Positions 35,658 through 47,310 of a stretch of 64,000 nt of DNA are shown here, in pieces; within the stretch, counting starts at the first letter, position 1; the number at the start of each line of letters is the position of its first letter. A model generated the notes under the pieces. The model worked only from the letters and a program-made list of their open reading frames with translations, ran no database searches and was not told the DNA's origin. Made by a program: the position numbers and the translations under genes. The DNA is from Albugo candida (Eukaryota > Oomycota > Peronosporomycetes > Albuginales). Location of the stretch: the NCBI GenBank assembly GCA_040437565.1, contig JBDOQK010000075.1:1-64000 (forward strand). The letters run 5' to 3'.

Positions 35658-37693
35658 TTAGTTTAAAAGTGCATTAACGTTTATAAGAACAGAGGCTGGA
35701 ATGCGACGGTGTAAACGGTACTTCTTCACTGCATATTCGGCAGCTTTTCCACTGAGACTTTTACGGTAGACATACATGTACCGCTGTGTCTTGCATGCAA
35801 ATCGGCGAATTGTTGGCAAGCTGATTAAGGACATGGCAGAGGGGACAGTTTCTTGCAAGTCAGTCCAGGAGTAATTGCAGTGCTTTTGTATGTACTGCTT
35901 TGCGGCGCCCCAAAAGTTCTCAATGTAGTTCAACTCGCAACGAAGTTTGGGGTAAAATATAATTTTATGCCCAGCTGCTGCAATCACCTCCTCAAGTAAT
36001 ATGCGCTGGGCAACAAAATCTGGCTGTTGGGACATGACAGTGCGAGCGCAGCAAGAAAGAGTATCAGAGCATCTGACATTACTTGGGCAAACCAAAATAA
36101 GCCAGGTTGCCAAAGACCACGTTCGCTTAAGACAGCCTTGATTCCCTTTGGTTTACCACATAGTTCCTCATTCTCATAATCGTCTGAATAAACCATGCTC
36201 TGAGGCACTTTGTCTCCATAAGTCGTTGGCCTTGAGAAAAGCACAGATTAATTAATTGTTTACAGTAATTACGGTGATGATTTATTTAAATCATACCTCA
36301 TTTTTGGTTGGTTTCCACCAGAGACAAGGTTCATTCTCTTTGCAACAAGTTCACCATCACCAGCAAAGTCAGCATGACTGGTTGCATTGTCGAAGGCAAA
36401 TAAAGCTTGAGCTCCAGGAAATTGAGCATTGAAGATTGGAATAGCTTTGTCACGGACTTGTGCATTCAGATGCTCTGTTGTCCACCAGCCGTCGTTATTA
36501 TTTCCAGGCTTCATGTAAACACAGCACTCTTTTGGCATATCAGGATACTCAAGCTGCTTTGCTTCATCGAGCGCCAAGCGCCCGCAAACATCAGTCAAAA
36601 AGTTGCTAAGGTGAAGGGAACGTCCTTGTCTTCTTTTTTGCAATGGCTGCTCTCCCTCCGGCAGCCAGAGTTTCCTTTGACCATAATTTGCTGAAAAAAC
36701 ACTCTCATCATGCGTAACAATTATCAATGGTTCCACACCATCTGCAGGCCACGCCATAACTTCCGTAATTTCACCAGAGAAAACTGGAAATCTATGGTCA
36801 TATGCCTTCATTAGTGCAAGAAACTCAGGTCGGTATGCCACAACATCAGCACGCTCATGTCCATCGATGTAGAGACCTTTGCGGACCACTCGAAAGCCAA
36901 GCTTCATTTCTTTCACCCATCGCATAGCAGTTCGGGATGATATTGTTGGTGGTGGTGCATAACCGAGGGAAGGGAGAATCGCATCATTAATGTGAAATTG
37001 TAAGGTTGGTGATGGCAACTGCGAATTTCATTTTGCGCAAATAGGTCTGTAATTGCCCCACAATGTCCTCATCCCACATAAACGACCAACTCTTTGCGTG
37101 TTTTCCTTGTCGGGACATTGGCAGCTTGTGGTCCTTTAGAAATGCACGTGCCCATGTGCGTGAAGCATGTGAGAAGTATGGGCCCTTTTCTATGGCTGTG
37201 GTGCCAAAGTCGCTTGCGCTCGTGCGACTTCTCCCATTTTTGTAAAGACGCAGATACAAACTTAGAGCTTGCACGCGTAGCTGCTATGCCCCATTCGGCT
37301 TCTTTGCTTTGCCAATTTTGACAATCTTGAAGATCTTTGCCAATTCTTCTATTGCACTTTCAAGGCCCCCTCTTCCCACAGTCTATCTTCAACATCGTCA
37401 GTTTTCGAATCATAGTCAGCAGAAACTCCCGCTGTCACAGGCTCTTGCCACATGAAATATCTGTTCAGCGTTCGTGAACCTTCTGCTGCCTTGCGCTGAT
37501 TCTGTTTGTGACGTCGGCGTGTCCGTGGTGAATCACCACCATAACAAAATGGGCGGTTAGTGGTTGGTACTGGAGCAATAAGAGCTGATGACATCGCCGC
37601 CTCCAGCTGTTTAACTGCACCTTTCAGTCTGCTCTTCTTCCTTGTCACTTGTTGGTTCCTCTCCAAAAATTTTATTCTCCATGTCATCAGCAT
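35658..37693 (-). pseudogene. DDE-superfamily endonuclease (transposase), one likely frameshift
   Basis: The best-preserved part (36269-37018) contains the first catalytic Asp in VTHDESVFSANYGQ, a GWWTTEHLN segment, and the second Asp in FAFDNATSHADF, then AKRMNLVSGGNQPKMR. An intron of about 65 nt follows (gtatgattta... to ...ttctcaag, near 36233-36297). The next exon reads GIKAVLSERGLWQ, then shifts frame near 36110 and continues to RCELNYIENFWGAAKQY, giving the third acidic residue (Glu). The tail SLSGKAAEYAVKKYRLHRRIP is typical of the large fungal and oomycete DDE family of this type. Upstream basic segments at 36987-37693 are probably earlier exons. The family is common as dispersed repeats in fungi and oomycetes. 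Assignment to Tc1/mariner rests on DDE spacing and the TA target. Confidence 0.7.
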
Positions 37694-37945
37694 CTATATT
37701 GTTTCCACTGTCAGGATCCTGTGAAAATAGTGGTGAACTGTGATGACTTCTTTTTTGTGTTTATCTAATGACAGCAGCGGCGCGCGGAGGAGTTGCTGCG
37801 CATGACTGTGAGGACTTTGTGTGACCTGATGATGCCGGTCCGCCCTTCCTATCGTCTGATCCCGTTATTGGGCTCATAACCTGTTTGCGTTTCTGGCATT
37901 CTGCAGGTGTTTTTTGCGCTTTGATAGTTGTACCATGCTGCCTAG

Positions 37946-38203
37946 CGAATGTTTTTTGCTGTTTAGAATGTTTGAGGGTGTTGGTTATGTATCTACTGTA
38001 TGTAGTCTACATATATATCTACATNNNNNNNNNNNNNNNNNNNNNNNNNNNNNNNNNNNNNNNNNNNNNNNNNNNNNNNNNNNNNNNNNNNNNNNNNNNN
38101 NNNNNNNNNNNNNNNNNNNNNNNNCGAATGTTTTTTGCTGTTTAGAATGTTTGAGGGTGTTGGTTATGTATCTACTGTATGTAGTCTACATATATATCTA
38201 CAT
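37946..38203. other. Gap (38025-38124) flanked by 79-bp identical contig ends
   Basis: Bases 37946-38024 repeat exactly at 38125-38203, starting and ending at the gap edges. This is probably an unmerged overlap inside the DDE transposon. Confidence 0.8.
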
Positions 38204-38249
38204 AGGTGTCCACCCTATGGTTTCGCGTTACATATTAGTGTCGGATTCC

Positions 38250-38311
38250 GATTGGTTCACAAAACAGGTATTTCTCACGTGATTGGTTCACAAAACAGGT
38301 TTTTGTCATGT
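38250..38311. repeat. 31-bp direct tandem repeat, two copies
   Basis: gattggttcacaaaacaggt occurs at 38250 and 38281, followed by slightly different spacers. It lies in the right subterminal region of the DDE transposon, opposite the 41-bp repeats of its left side. Confidence 0.7.
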
Positions 38312-38507
38312 TAGAAGTATACTCTGCATGAAATATATTTTTGAAAATTTGGCCGCAAAAATATGGGGGTGTCGGTTATACTGTAGGTGCCGTGCACCAT
38401 AGACTCATTGATTTACTTGATTTACGATAATAAAGTAGGTGGTATGTTTGTAATTTCTATTTAAGGGGGTGTCCGTAAGCTAAGTTGGATGTGTCGGCAG
38501 CAATTTC

Positions 38508-41227
38508 CTATTTCTTTTACATTCCCACGATAAATATTCTCTTTACTGGTAACTCGATGGTATTGATTCGTTCTTGGCTGATTAAACATAGACATGAACT
38601 ATTATGAAGTCCGAAATGGATAAGCAGGAAAGTAGTGCACGTAAGGCGTGGTGTTAAGTAACCAAAGACCGGGTTATAGCTCTGAACTCCTCTAAAATGC
38701 TTTTTTATATCTCAACAAGTCTGCCAACGTGTCTGATAGCTGCAGAATTGAGCATAAATATCAAGCCACATAGAAGACAATGAATTTTTCGGATCCCTTA
38801 CTTTCGTTACATCGCGCGACTTAGCACCGAGGGAATTACTCTATTAAAACAACCCTCCCCCACCATAGCTCAGTAAAACTAGAAGCAGAAATTCATCAGG
38901 TGGGATTTCAAAAATATGGGATATCACATGTCTGTCAGCACTCGATTAGATTTTCCTTTATCTAACGCAAAAAATTGCACCTCAGCGGATTATATCCATC
39001 ATATACAAAGTTGTGGGGGATAACAATTTATAACCTGAAAGTATATATAAAGTGCATGGCTCGATTTTATTGCAGTAGCATTGAAAATTAGCGAGAGTTG
39101 TAGTCAGAAAATCTAAACAGATCAGACGTATGAAAGGCAATTGATCAATAGAACTGAACCAGAATCAATAGGCATACTCTGACGTCTATTACACGTCACA
39201 GCCACTTTTTTACGGTCTTCTTTGTTTCCACATCTCACAAAAAAAATGAATCAAATGTACACAGATACGGAGTTAATCTGCTGTTACTAGGCGGGTGGTG
39301 GCACGGCCAAGGGATTATACGCACGCCAATTCAAATTCTTATATACCTCCATGTGCCGTATCGATAAGTTTCTAACGCCCTACGGAAAATATCAAGACAA
39401 TGACATGGTGTTAGCCCACTTGAATAAAAACACAAGAAAGAGCTGCACGAAGCACCTGTAATAATTGCAAGCATAAATAAAGAAGCTTGCACCATAAAAG
39501 AGTAGAACTACAGAGCCATGCATGGGTGCGGTTTCCTTTTCAGACATTCGTCCTTTTCACGACGCTTCTTCTAGCTGTTCCATACGTCCGGACGCTTGCT
39601 TCTCTAGTTACTTCACTTCGAAAAGAGTATTAAGATCAAACAACAAACAACTCGCTTGAGGCATGTAATGATGGTCAAGTATAGATGGCAATGAGAGCAA
39701 TGAGGCAGGTAATTCCGTACTCGAACATCTCATTAGGAGGGCACACTTCAGGTTCTTTTGATTGAAAAGCCAACAATTCAAAACACTACGACTCAAGACG
39801 ATTTAGTAATGTTTCATCAATAAAATCGTGTTGATTTCAATCACCAGCGCTTTTAATAGGTGCTGTATAGCACCTCTATTTAACCTACCCGGGTAGCCAT
39901 ATTCTCTAGTGAATAGAAAAGCTGTAAAATCATTTTCATCCTCATTAACAGTTCTTCGACAGGCCATTTCTTCGATACTCTTACTCTATCACGTTATGAT
40001 GGGATGTCATTAGAAGTCAAACGTTCTCGAGTGTGATCAATCGAATCTGGAAGATATTTCCTATCAAGTAGCTTTTTCGCAAGAGAGAATGACCATTTTT
40101 CGTGAAAAATATCTTTTCGACATTTGCACTTCATTAGGTTCCAAAACACGTACTTGATTCTCGATTATCAGTACTTCTCTTCAAGATAATACCGTACACT
40201 GGGACTTCTACTTTACCTATGTACATATGCTATTATTCTTTCATTTATGCAAACCAAAAGCTTTCAATCTCACGAAGCTGCTGCATAATGTATACTTTAA
40301 GAGATGCATAATCTATCAAGAGTAGCTTCGGATCATCTCTTGAAGCCTGCACTAGATTAGAACATGAAATCAACTGGGTACGTCTCGAAATTCTGTAAAC
40401 ACAATAATTTTGTTAGTGTGATCCTCATAAAGTAAGTCAATTCTCGACATATTGGCCGTATCTGTTGCCCTCACAAAATGCAATTTTCTTCATTAACTCA
40501 AAAACTAAATATTGAAGCCATCATAATCGTGATTCATCCGACGTCCATCCTTTCTTGTCACCTTTTCATTTTCAGTCGATGTTTTGACCTGCTTCTCGCC
40601 ATTCGTGGCGAGCGTGCATTCATCTGCTTCTCTATAGAAGGAGAGGGAGCTTATGCAAACAGATTCTCATAATGAAATATTTTCGAATCTACATGATCAG
40701 CATTTTTATTCATTTTCGAGCCATATACAACCGTGGTTTTTTGCTCTCTGGCTACAATGGTGATAGGTCTTTTGATAAGATCGCTTTGTCAGTAATCGAA
40801 GATAGGCGGGAACGTGTTCGACAATTTCATTGGATCCAGATTGTTTTCAGCACGTGTAGTGTAAGCGATTTTAGTGGCCATGCACATGCTTAAAATATTT
40901 GACCCTGTATTCACGCGCAATAATGAATAGATACAAAACTCATACTGAGTCCAGTTGTCTCATTAAAGGATTATTGTACTGTATTCATGCAATGATCACT
41001 CCTGCTTTTAGGTACATGTCGATAATCACTCTCAGCTAAATTCTCTCAGTCATGTAAGTTATCTTATCACACTAGACCGTTCGGTTTATCGGGAAGGATC
41101 TTTGTCGTTTTGATATGACGATATCGTTGCGCCTGCTATCCCCTTCTAGCTCCCGTTGTGTGAGCTGGAGGAGAGCACATGATCCTTCTAAGAAACACAA
41201 AACTGTGAGGTTTAGCTGAAACCGCTA
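38508..41227. other. Intergenic, no recognised gene
   Basis: AT-rich, with short frames only. Nothing matched a known family and no RNA gene was recognised. Confidence 0.5.
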
Positions 41228-41845
41228 TAGGCGCTGACACTAATGATGGGTTTTTGGATCTCTCATTGTCATGGGCGGGGTGGGGTGATGTGAGCGGCCA
41301 CAAACATTCCAGACTCGCATCTCTCTCTTGCGGATCTCCATATGTAATACAAGATGTTGAAGCCTTTTTTATGCTGGAAACGGAATGCAATCGAGATGTG
41401 CCGCTGGATTTCGCCAAGTGGCGAGCGAATTCATTGAATCGTCAATTGTGTCATTATAAGACCTAATACCGAGATAATGAATCAAANNNNNNNNNNNNNN
41501 NNNNNNNNNNNNNNNNNNNNNNNNNNNNNNNNNNNNNNNNNNNNNNNNNNNNNNNNNNNNNNNNNNNNNNNNNNNNNNNNNNNNNNTAGGCGCTGACACT
41601 AATGATGGGTTTTTGGATCTCTCATTGTCATGGGCGGGGTGGGGTGATGTGAGCGGCCACAAACATTCCAGACTCGCATCTCTCTCTTGCGGATCTCCAT
41701 ATGTAATACAAGATGTTGAAGCCTTTTTTATGCTGGAAACGGAATGCAATCGAGATGTGCCGCTGGATTTCGCCAAGTGGCGAGCGAATTCATTGAATCG
41801 TCAATTGTGTCATTATAAGACCTAATACCGAGATAATGAATCAAA
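41228..41845. other. Gap (41487-41586) flanked by 259-bp identical contig ends
   Basis: 41228-41486 is repeated exactly at 41587-41845. The flanks carry open frames on both strands. The minus-strand frame beginning AKSSGTSRLHSVSSIKK has no ATG and no recognised domain. The apparent duplication is best read as an unmerged contig overlap. Confidence 0.85.
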
Positions 41846-43972
41846 AAGGGTCTTTGAAATAAACCAATCTAGTATATGTCTTAATTTGACTCGCTTAAGG
41901 GCAGAATGAATACAACGAGAAGTGATCAGATAAAGACCTTCCTTCTTACAGTTAGTTGCAAGCTTGATCTGCGGATGTTAATCTAGTAAGTAAAAAATGG
42001 TGAAAGAAGCTATTCTTTTTTCATCTAATTGTCGTCCAGTAGCATGTTATAATTTGCGAATAAGTTCGAGACCACTGTACTAATCGTCAGAAGACTATCC
42101 TCTAGATCAGTGATAGAAGGGATAAGAGAAAAAATCTGATGCTCTTGCCGAATTTATCGTGATTAACGCTGAACCATATGCTATGTTCAGTAGTTATATC
42201 AAATATCTACCCAGTACGAGTTGAAGCGCACGCTTAGAGCTAAAAGCGATAAATTTCTCTTCTTTCGTTGTACGGAAGAGAATCTATTTATCCCAGCCGC
42301 ACAAGTCTGAAGGGATTATGCCCAAACTTAAATTAGGCAATCGCAACGGGTATGAGAGGAAAAAAATGTTGAAAACTAAGACTACTAGACTCAAGTATGT
42401 CAATAAAATTTGGAACTTGCGTGCACGAATGCAGCGACGAATAAAGTCTTCCTACGAAACACTGATAACGACATTAATGTTCTCGGCTTCGGATACTACC
42501 ATAACGGTGAGTAAAGATCAATCGATTGAGCCTTGATTTGATGCTTGGTCGCAGAAAACGTAAACTAATTGGCCAAAGCAAGTGCTTGTGCTCTACTAGT
42601 CAACTTCTGTTTCTAACTTCTGTCAGCTAGTAATATACAGAAGAGCTATATCCGGCGTAAAAGAGACATTTTCTTTTCTTGGCAACCTCCACCGAATAGT
42701 AGCATCTTCGTTAAAGCTCGTATGAACAAATATTACTCGGATGAAACGTAGATGCCTTACCACATCCAGAACCAGCGACGCTCGGGTTCAAGCTATCGAG
42801 AAGTAGACAGTTACTGTGATAGGATAAGTGAGAGCTGTTTTGGAACTTCCGATTACTATTTAATTTCTCGGTACTTTGCAAAACGACATCAAGACTAAGC
42901 ACAGGATGTAAATCAAAAATGGCTAACATGATGCTTATAAAGGGAAGGAGGCTAGATTGGAGATGGAGGAAATGGGTGCACGACAGGAATAAAAATATCA
43001 ACAAAGCGGTGAAACTCTGAAATGCTCACTGCAATCGACAGGGATCTGTCGGCGTCTGGGCGATGTAGGCTGCAGGTCGGACTATAAAGGGTGGCAAAGG
43101 CGCGAATGTGCTGATGATCACTTGATGAAGTACAATCGAGACACTACTAGTGGTATTCTTGTAAAGGTGGTGATTTATGAGAGGCCATAATTCTCGAATA
43201 CTACAATCATGTTGACAGTGAAGACTAAGGAGCATGACTTTGGAGCGTATGTTCAACATGAACCGGGGCAACGACGGCTATATCTGAGAATGTAAAAATT
43301 CCCAATTGAAAGTGCGAGCGCAAATGCATAAACCAAACCGGAGTATATCACTAGATGTAAGGCATTGAGCTTGTCGTCGACCTGATAGGATGGGTTTCCT
43401 GGGGTTGTAAGATTTGCATAGTACTCTAAGCACAGATTAGTTGCGCAAATGCTTGTAGCGTATCTGACTTAAGTATCAACGGATATTAGTGAACTACAAT
43501 TGCATTCAACTAGTTTGTTTTACTTGTAGTTTCTTTATAGCCTTCGATCTATTGTCACTTTCGGTGTACAATAGTTTGTGGGAATTGGATAAAGTAATAC
43601 TTTCAGGCGAACTCTGTTATATAGCTCGCAGCCTTTTCTTTCCCCATGCTTGAACCGATACATTAGCCCCATGGTCAAAACTTTCTTGCGCACTTGTTTT
43701 GATCTAATTGAAGCCTATATTTTTCTAAATTGGACCAGTATCGACCATTGTTTGCCCAAGCAATGTTCACTTGGTCGGGATCGGAGCATCGTTTTTTGTT
43801 AAAGCGTATACTTTAGTAGTCACTCAAGGGAGTGAAAAGACGATTTGTACCCTAGAAATATTGCCATTAAGGATGTAAAATGGCTAGAGTGCAACTGGTC
43901 GAATAAAATTCCAATTAAAACATCGCTGCAAGATTCTCTCGCGTCTTTCTTACATGTACGCATTGCGCAACC
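41846..43972. other. Intergenic, no recognised gene
   Basis: Short frames only, including basic or low-information ones such as 42318-42536. Nothing recognised. Confidence 0.45.
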
Positions 43973-43986
43973 CTATAGTATGCTCA

Positions 43987-44167
43987 TAAAGACAATACTT
44001 ACAATTTCCTGCGCCAGGGAGGGCAAGATGCTCTTCTTTGCATCACGGACCGATGAATCACCTTTCCCAAAACTATTAAATAGCAGCAGTGCAAGGGTGA
44101 TAGTACTCAGGTATGCAGCCAAGACCAAATACTTTACAAATGCTGTAGACCCCACGCGATACTGCAT
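43987..44167 (-). CDS. Candidate first exon of a small secreted or membrane peptide
   Basis: An ATG at 44167 opens a frame whose residues 9-33 form one hydrophobic stretch (YLVLAAYLSTITLALLLF), as a signal peptide or membrane anchor would. A short polar part ending ILPSLAQE follows. A consensus donor GTAAGT lies just after this at about 44005-44010, so an intron and further exon may follow toward 43.8 kb. No homologue recognised. Chance occurrence is possible in this gene-poor stretch. Confidence 0.25.
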
Positions 44168-44219
44168 AACTGACGAGCTTCCATTCTACATACGGACTCC
44201 TGCTAATTACATTATATAA

Positions 44220-46860
44220 TCAGGGATGGCTATCGTCAGACATTAAGACCTGCCTTATCTTCATACTATTGATGAAGAAGCAGCACGAGGACACTTGATC
44301 GGAGCCTTGTGGGTTTTTACCACAAGGAGGATTACTTTCCATATCGTAGAACAGAGATAATGATGTATCGCCGCAAAAAAATATCACCTGAGGCAGGCTT
44401 ATGCATCGGATTTTCTCATAATATACTTGTGGCTTAAGGCTGTGAATTTTTGGTAACTATATATTTGATGCATCAGGTCTGTAATCAAAGGACTGCAATA
44501 TGTTCTTAGCACTTTTGGGTGTAAGTCTATTGGCGGTTTATATTGTAGACGGTGAATCACCAGGCAACGAGAAATGCTTCACCCAACATATCTGTGTTGA
44601 AAGATGTGAAACGAAGAAGGCTTGAGAGGAATAGAATCAAGTTTGAATACAAATTCATGATATAGTGTAAATTGCGAGTATATAGCCTGACACACAAAGT
44701 AATATGACACAAAGTGAGGCATAGATCCCTTCCCCAACGAAAACTTGTCCACTCTCTGTAAAGGGGACCAATGCCATGAGCATTTTAATAACACTACGAA
44801 ATGCTAAACGATAAGCAACGATGCAAGACGTCATGGCCTCTGAGATTAGTCCGAAAATTGAATTTTAGGCTACGTTGCTGAAAAGCAAAAGTAAGGGCGG
44901 AAAGGCAAATTGAGGTAGTTTTAACCATCTTTTCTACACAGCTGTTTCCCCGCAAATTCTGTCCAGACTTGCATAAAAGCTTATAAAGCGAAACCCTTTC
45001 AACATGTACCGATAATTGTCCTGATTTCAGGTTTGAGATCTTGCCATCGTATCAGGTCTGATACTGAGCATTCGTACTTGATTGCCATTTTTCGCATTCC
45101 TGAAGTAAAGCATGATCCACTAGCCTTCACATTGACGGATTTTGCGTTCAGAGAAGACAGTCCTTAAAACTATCACTTTCCCGACGAGGATCTCGATAAT
45201 TTCATCCGATGCATTTTCCTTTGTTATCGTTTATTTGCAGACTTTTGTTTTTAGACGTGACTTTCATCCCGCCCTACCTTGCCAAGTGACACTTTTTACA
45301 AAACACATCTGGTGAAAAATGAGGCAACCCGTTCTTGGTAGATCAGAAAAGCGCTTCATCAGCGAAGGCTACTAAAATAAATATAATTGCTGGTTCCCGG
45401 TACGATTAATTGTTAATGACAAGACTGCATCACAGCATGTATTCTTGCGATGCTTACAAACGGGTATCAAATAGGCAGAAAGTTGTCATCTCTAGTGTTA
45501 TTCCTTTCATAAGATATGTATCATTCGCTTGGAGAATGCATGCCTTCGACATATCACTCACACCAGCCACCTCGACAGGCAAAAAGAACAGATTCACTTA
45601 TGTGGTATAACAATGAATCGTGTTTACTATTTTCTTTGAATTTGTTCCAAAACTCTCAACATATTATGATGAAGATTTATATCAGCACCATCATTGCTCG
45701 TTTTTTCTTTGGTTACTGAAATTTCAAGCATGTGACATTTCTCGTTTTGTTTGCTGAACCGTATATCAGAAACATCAAAACTAGTAGACCAATACAATGA
45801 CAGATACCGAACCATCTCAAGAAAGTATCGAATTCAATGATTTCTTATTCGCGTGGAAGCTTGTGAGCTAGTATGTTTGATGCTGTAGATAGCCTCAGGA
45901 TCTTCCAACTATCAAATGCTCGAGTGGCAGTGGCAATAGCATTTTGCTTGATGCTAATTTATTTCTTTCAGATTGGATTAAAGAAAAGACTCAGCTTGAA
46001 AATGGACAAGATGGGGTTATAATGGAGTACAATCCTAAGAAATTTGCCGTACGAATCTTATTTTTTGAATGTCATCTACATCGAATTGGCGTATCGAGCA
46101 ATTTTTCATGAATATATGGTTATGTACGTTTACCAGATCAGGTGGGTAAGAAAATCGTAACGTGTCCTCGCATAATGATAGTGATCCATTTTTTGTAGTA
46201 CATCCTTTAACATGTGGCAAGATAGCCAGAGGTGAGGTTGATCATGGGTTTCGTACAGCACATATGTCTCACAGATCAAAATTTATCTCACGAAGATTCA
46301 AAGAGGAGCTAGCTATGGAGTGTCTTCTCGAAATCTGCCAAAAATGCTGATATAGGTGGTATCGACGCTGCTAGACTTCAGTTTGAACATGTCACATTCT
46401 ATTGATGTCTACAAAAAATACGATTTTACCCGGATTTTTATATTATTGAATTAGAAGCCTTCATTAACATGTGTAAATCGCGCAATTATTCCTTCGATCT
46501 TGATTATCTTTCTAGACATTACAGGATGTAATCACTGAATTTATTTTAGCAGTAGACAAGGCTGCCTGGCCGTGAGTTGAGAGGTAAATAAGGTACTATA
46601 GATTGCTCAGAGCTAATGATGTTTCCGTGTGTACACTAATAAAATCCAGCCTCATTCTGCACCATGCTGATCCTTAATGACAGCTTAATACATCTCAAGA
46701 AGGCGAGTTCGGTCTACCTGTACAGGACATTCCATTCACAATGATTCATATCATAATATCTCCAGTATATAAATAATGTACTCTTCACTGCAGTCTTTAT
46801 GTTTGATGGCAGCTTGACAGGAGATTTATATGTAAGACGTTTGAAGTGAGTTTGATATAT
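44220..46860. other. Intergenic, no recognised gene
   Basis: Short frames only on both strands, with no motif I can name. Confidence 0.5.
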
Positions 46861-46869
46861 AAGTTACTT

Positions 46870-47310
46870 AAAAGCAGACGAACGACAGACAAAGGTGTGG
46901 TAATTTGTGCAGTGAGGCGAGAGTGTATATATGTGAGCATTGCTGATACGAGCGGGGAGAAAATCGAAACAGAAGATGCAAGGAGGAAAATGTACGATCT
47001 CCCAGCATTGTACGTCAAAGATGTTAGACATCTGCAGATGAGCAGCGTCTGGATATGATGAGTCTATCAGCCTCACTCCAGAGGATAGCTGATTTTATCC
47101 CTACATCCTACTTAAATTGCTGCTAGAAGGCAACCAATTGATGAGTATTTAAAGTTTTCTTACTAATGGTCGAAACTATTCACTTGAGCTGGATGATTTC
47201 TGCCGTATTGAATTCCGAGGATTCGATAATACATCACAGGAAAAAATCACTACAGATTTGACATAAAGCACCGAGCTAGACATTGTTTGATATGATGTGT
47301 TTTGCTCAAA
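46870..47310 (+). pseudogene. Short CRN relic (header piece plus tail piece)
   Basis: The first part carries an eroded CRN header (DARRKMYDLPA, comparable with AKKKMYNFPA in the other two CRN copies). The second part, about 47120-47300, aligns at DNA level with the 3' end of the CRN relic at 2.11-2.31 kb: gaaggcaaccaattgatgag here against gaaggcaaccgaattgatga there, then gatttctgccgtattgaatt against gatttctgccagattgactt. The middle, including the NTPase part, is missing. It is a broken fossil with several breaks, older than the 0.3-2.3 kb copy. Confidence 0.6.

Larger units (their letters stand above)
35268..38399. mobile_element. Tc1/mariner-like DDE transposon inserted in MULE
   Basis: The ends are inverted: cagtgcacgacaccta at 35268 against tggtgcacggcaccta reading inward from 38399 (13 of 16 match). 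The dinucleotide TA flanks both sides (35266-35267 and 38400-38401), the target duplication of the Tc1/mariner superfamily. The MULE terminal repeat resumes outside both ends (agatata on the left, tagactcattgat on the right, matching atagactccttcatt in the left MULE TIR). The coding region on the minus strand is a DDE transposase. True length is about 2.95 kb if the internal gap with its 79-bp overlap is removed. Confidence 0.65.
32279..38507. mobile_element. Mutator-like element (MULE) with nested transposon
   Basis: Long terminal inverted repeats delimit it. The left end (32279-32393) begins ggaaactgctgcggacatac and contains aaatagaaattacaacatac. The reverse complement of the right end (about 38435-38507) begins ggaaattgctgccgacacat and contains aaatagaaattacaaacata. 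A further copy of the inner TIR motif, in right-end orientation, lies at 35205-35262, interrupted by the DDE transposon. Without that insert the element is about 3.1 kb. Long TIRs and an internal MULE transposase relic fit the Mutator superfamily. I could not confirm a 9-bp target duplication. Confidence 0.65.

Noticed and set aside
35658-37693. First thought of a Kyakuja-Dileera-Zisupton type transposase
   Set aside because: The THDES...FAFDN...LNYIENFWG pattern and the TA target fit a DDE element of Tc1/mariner type better.
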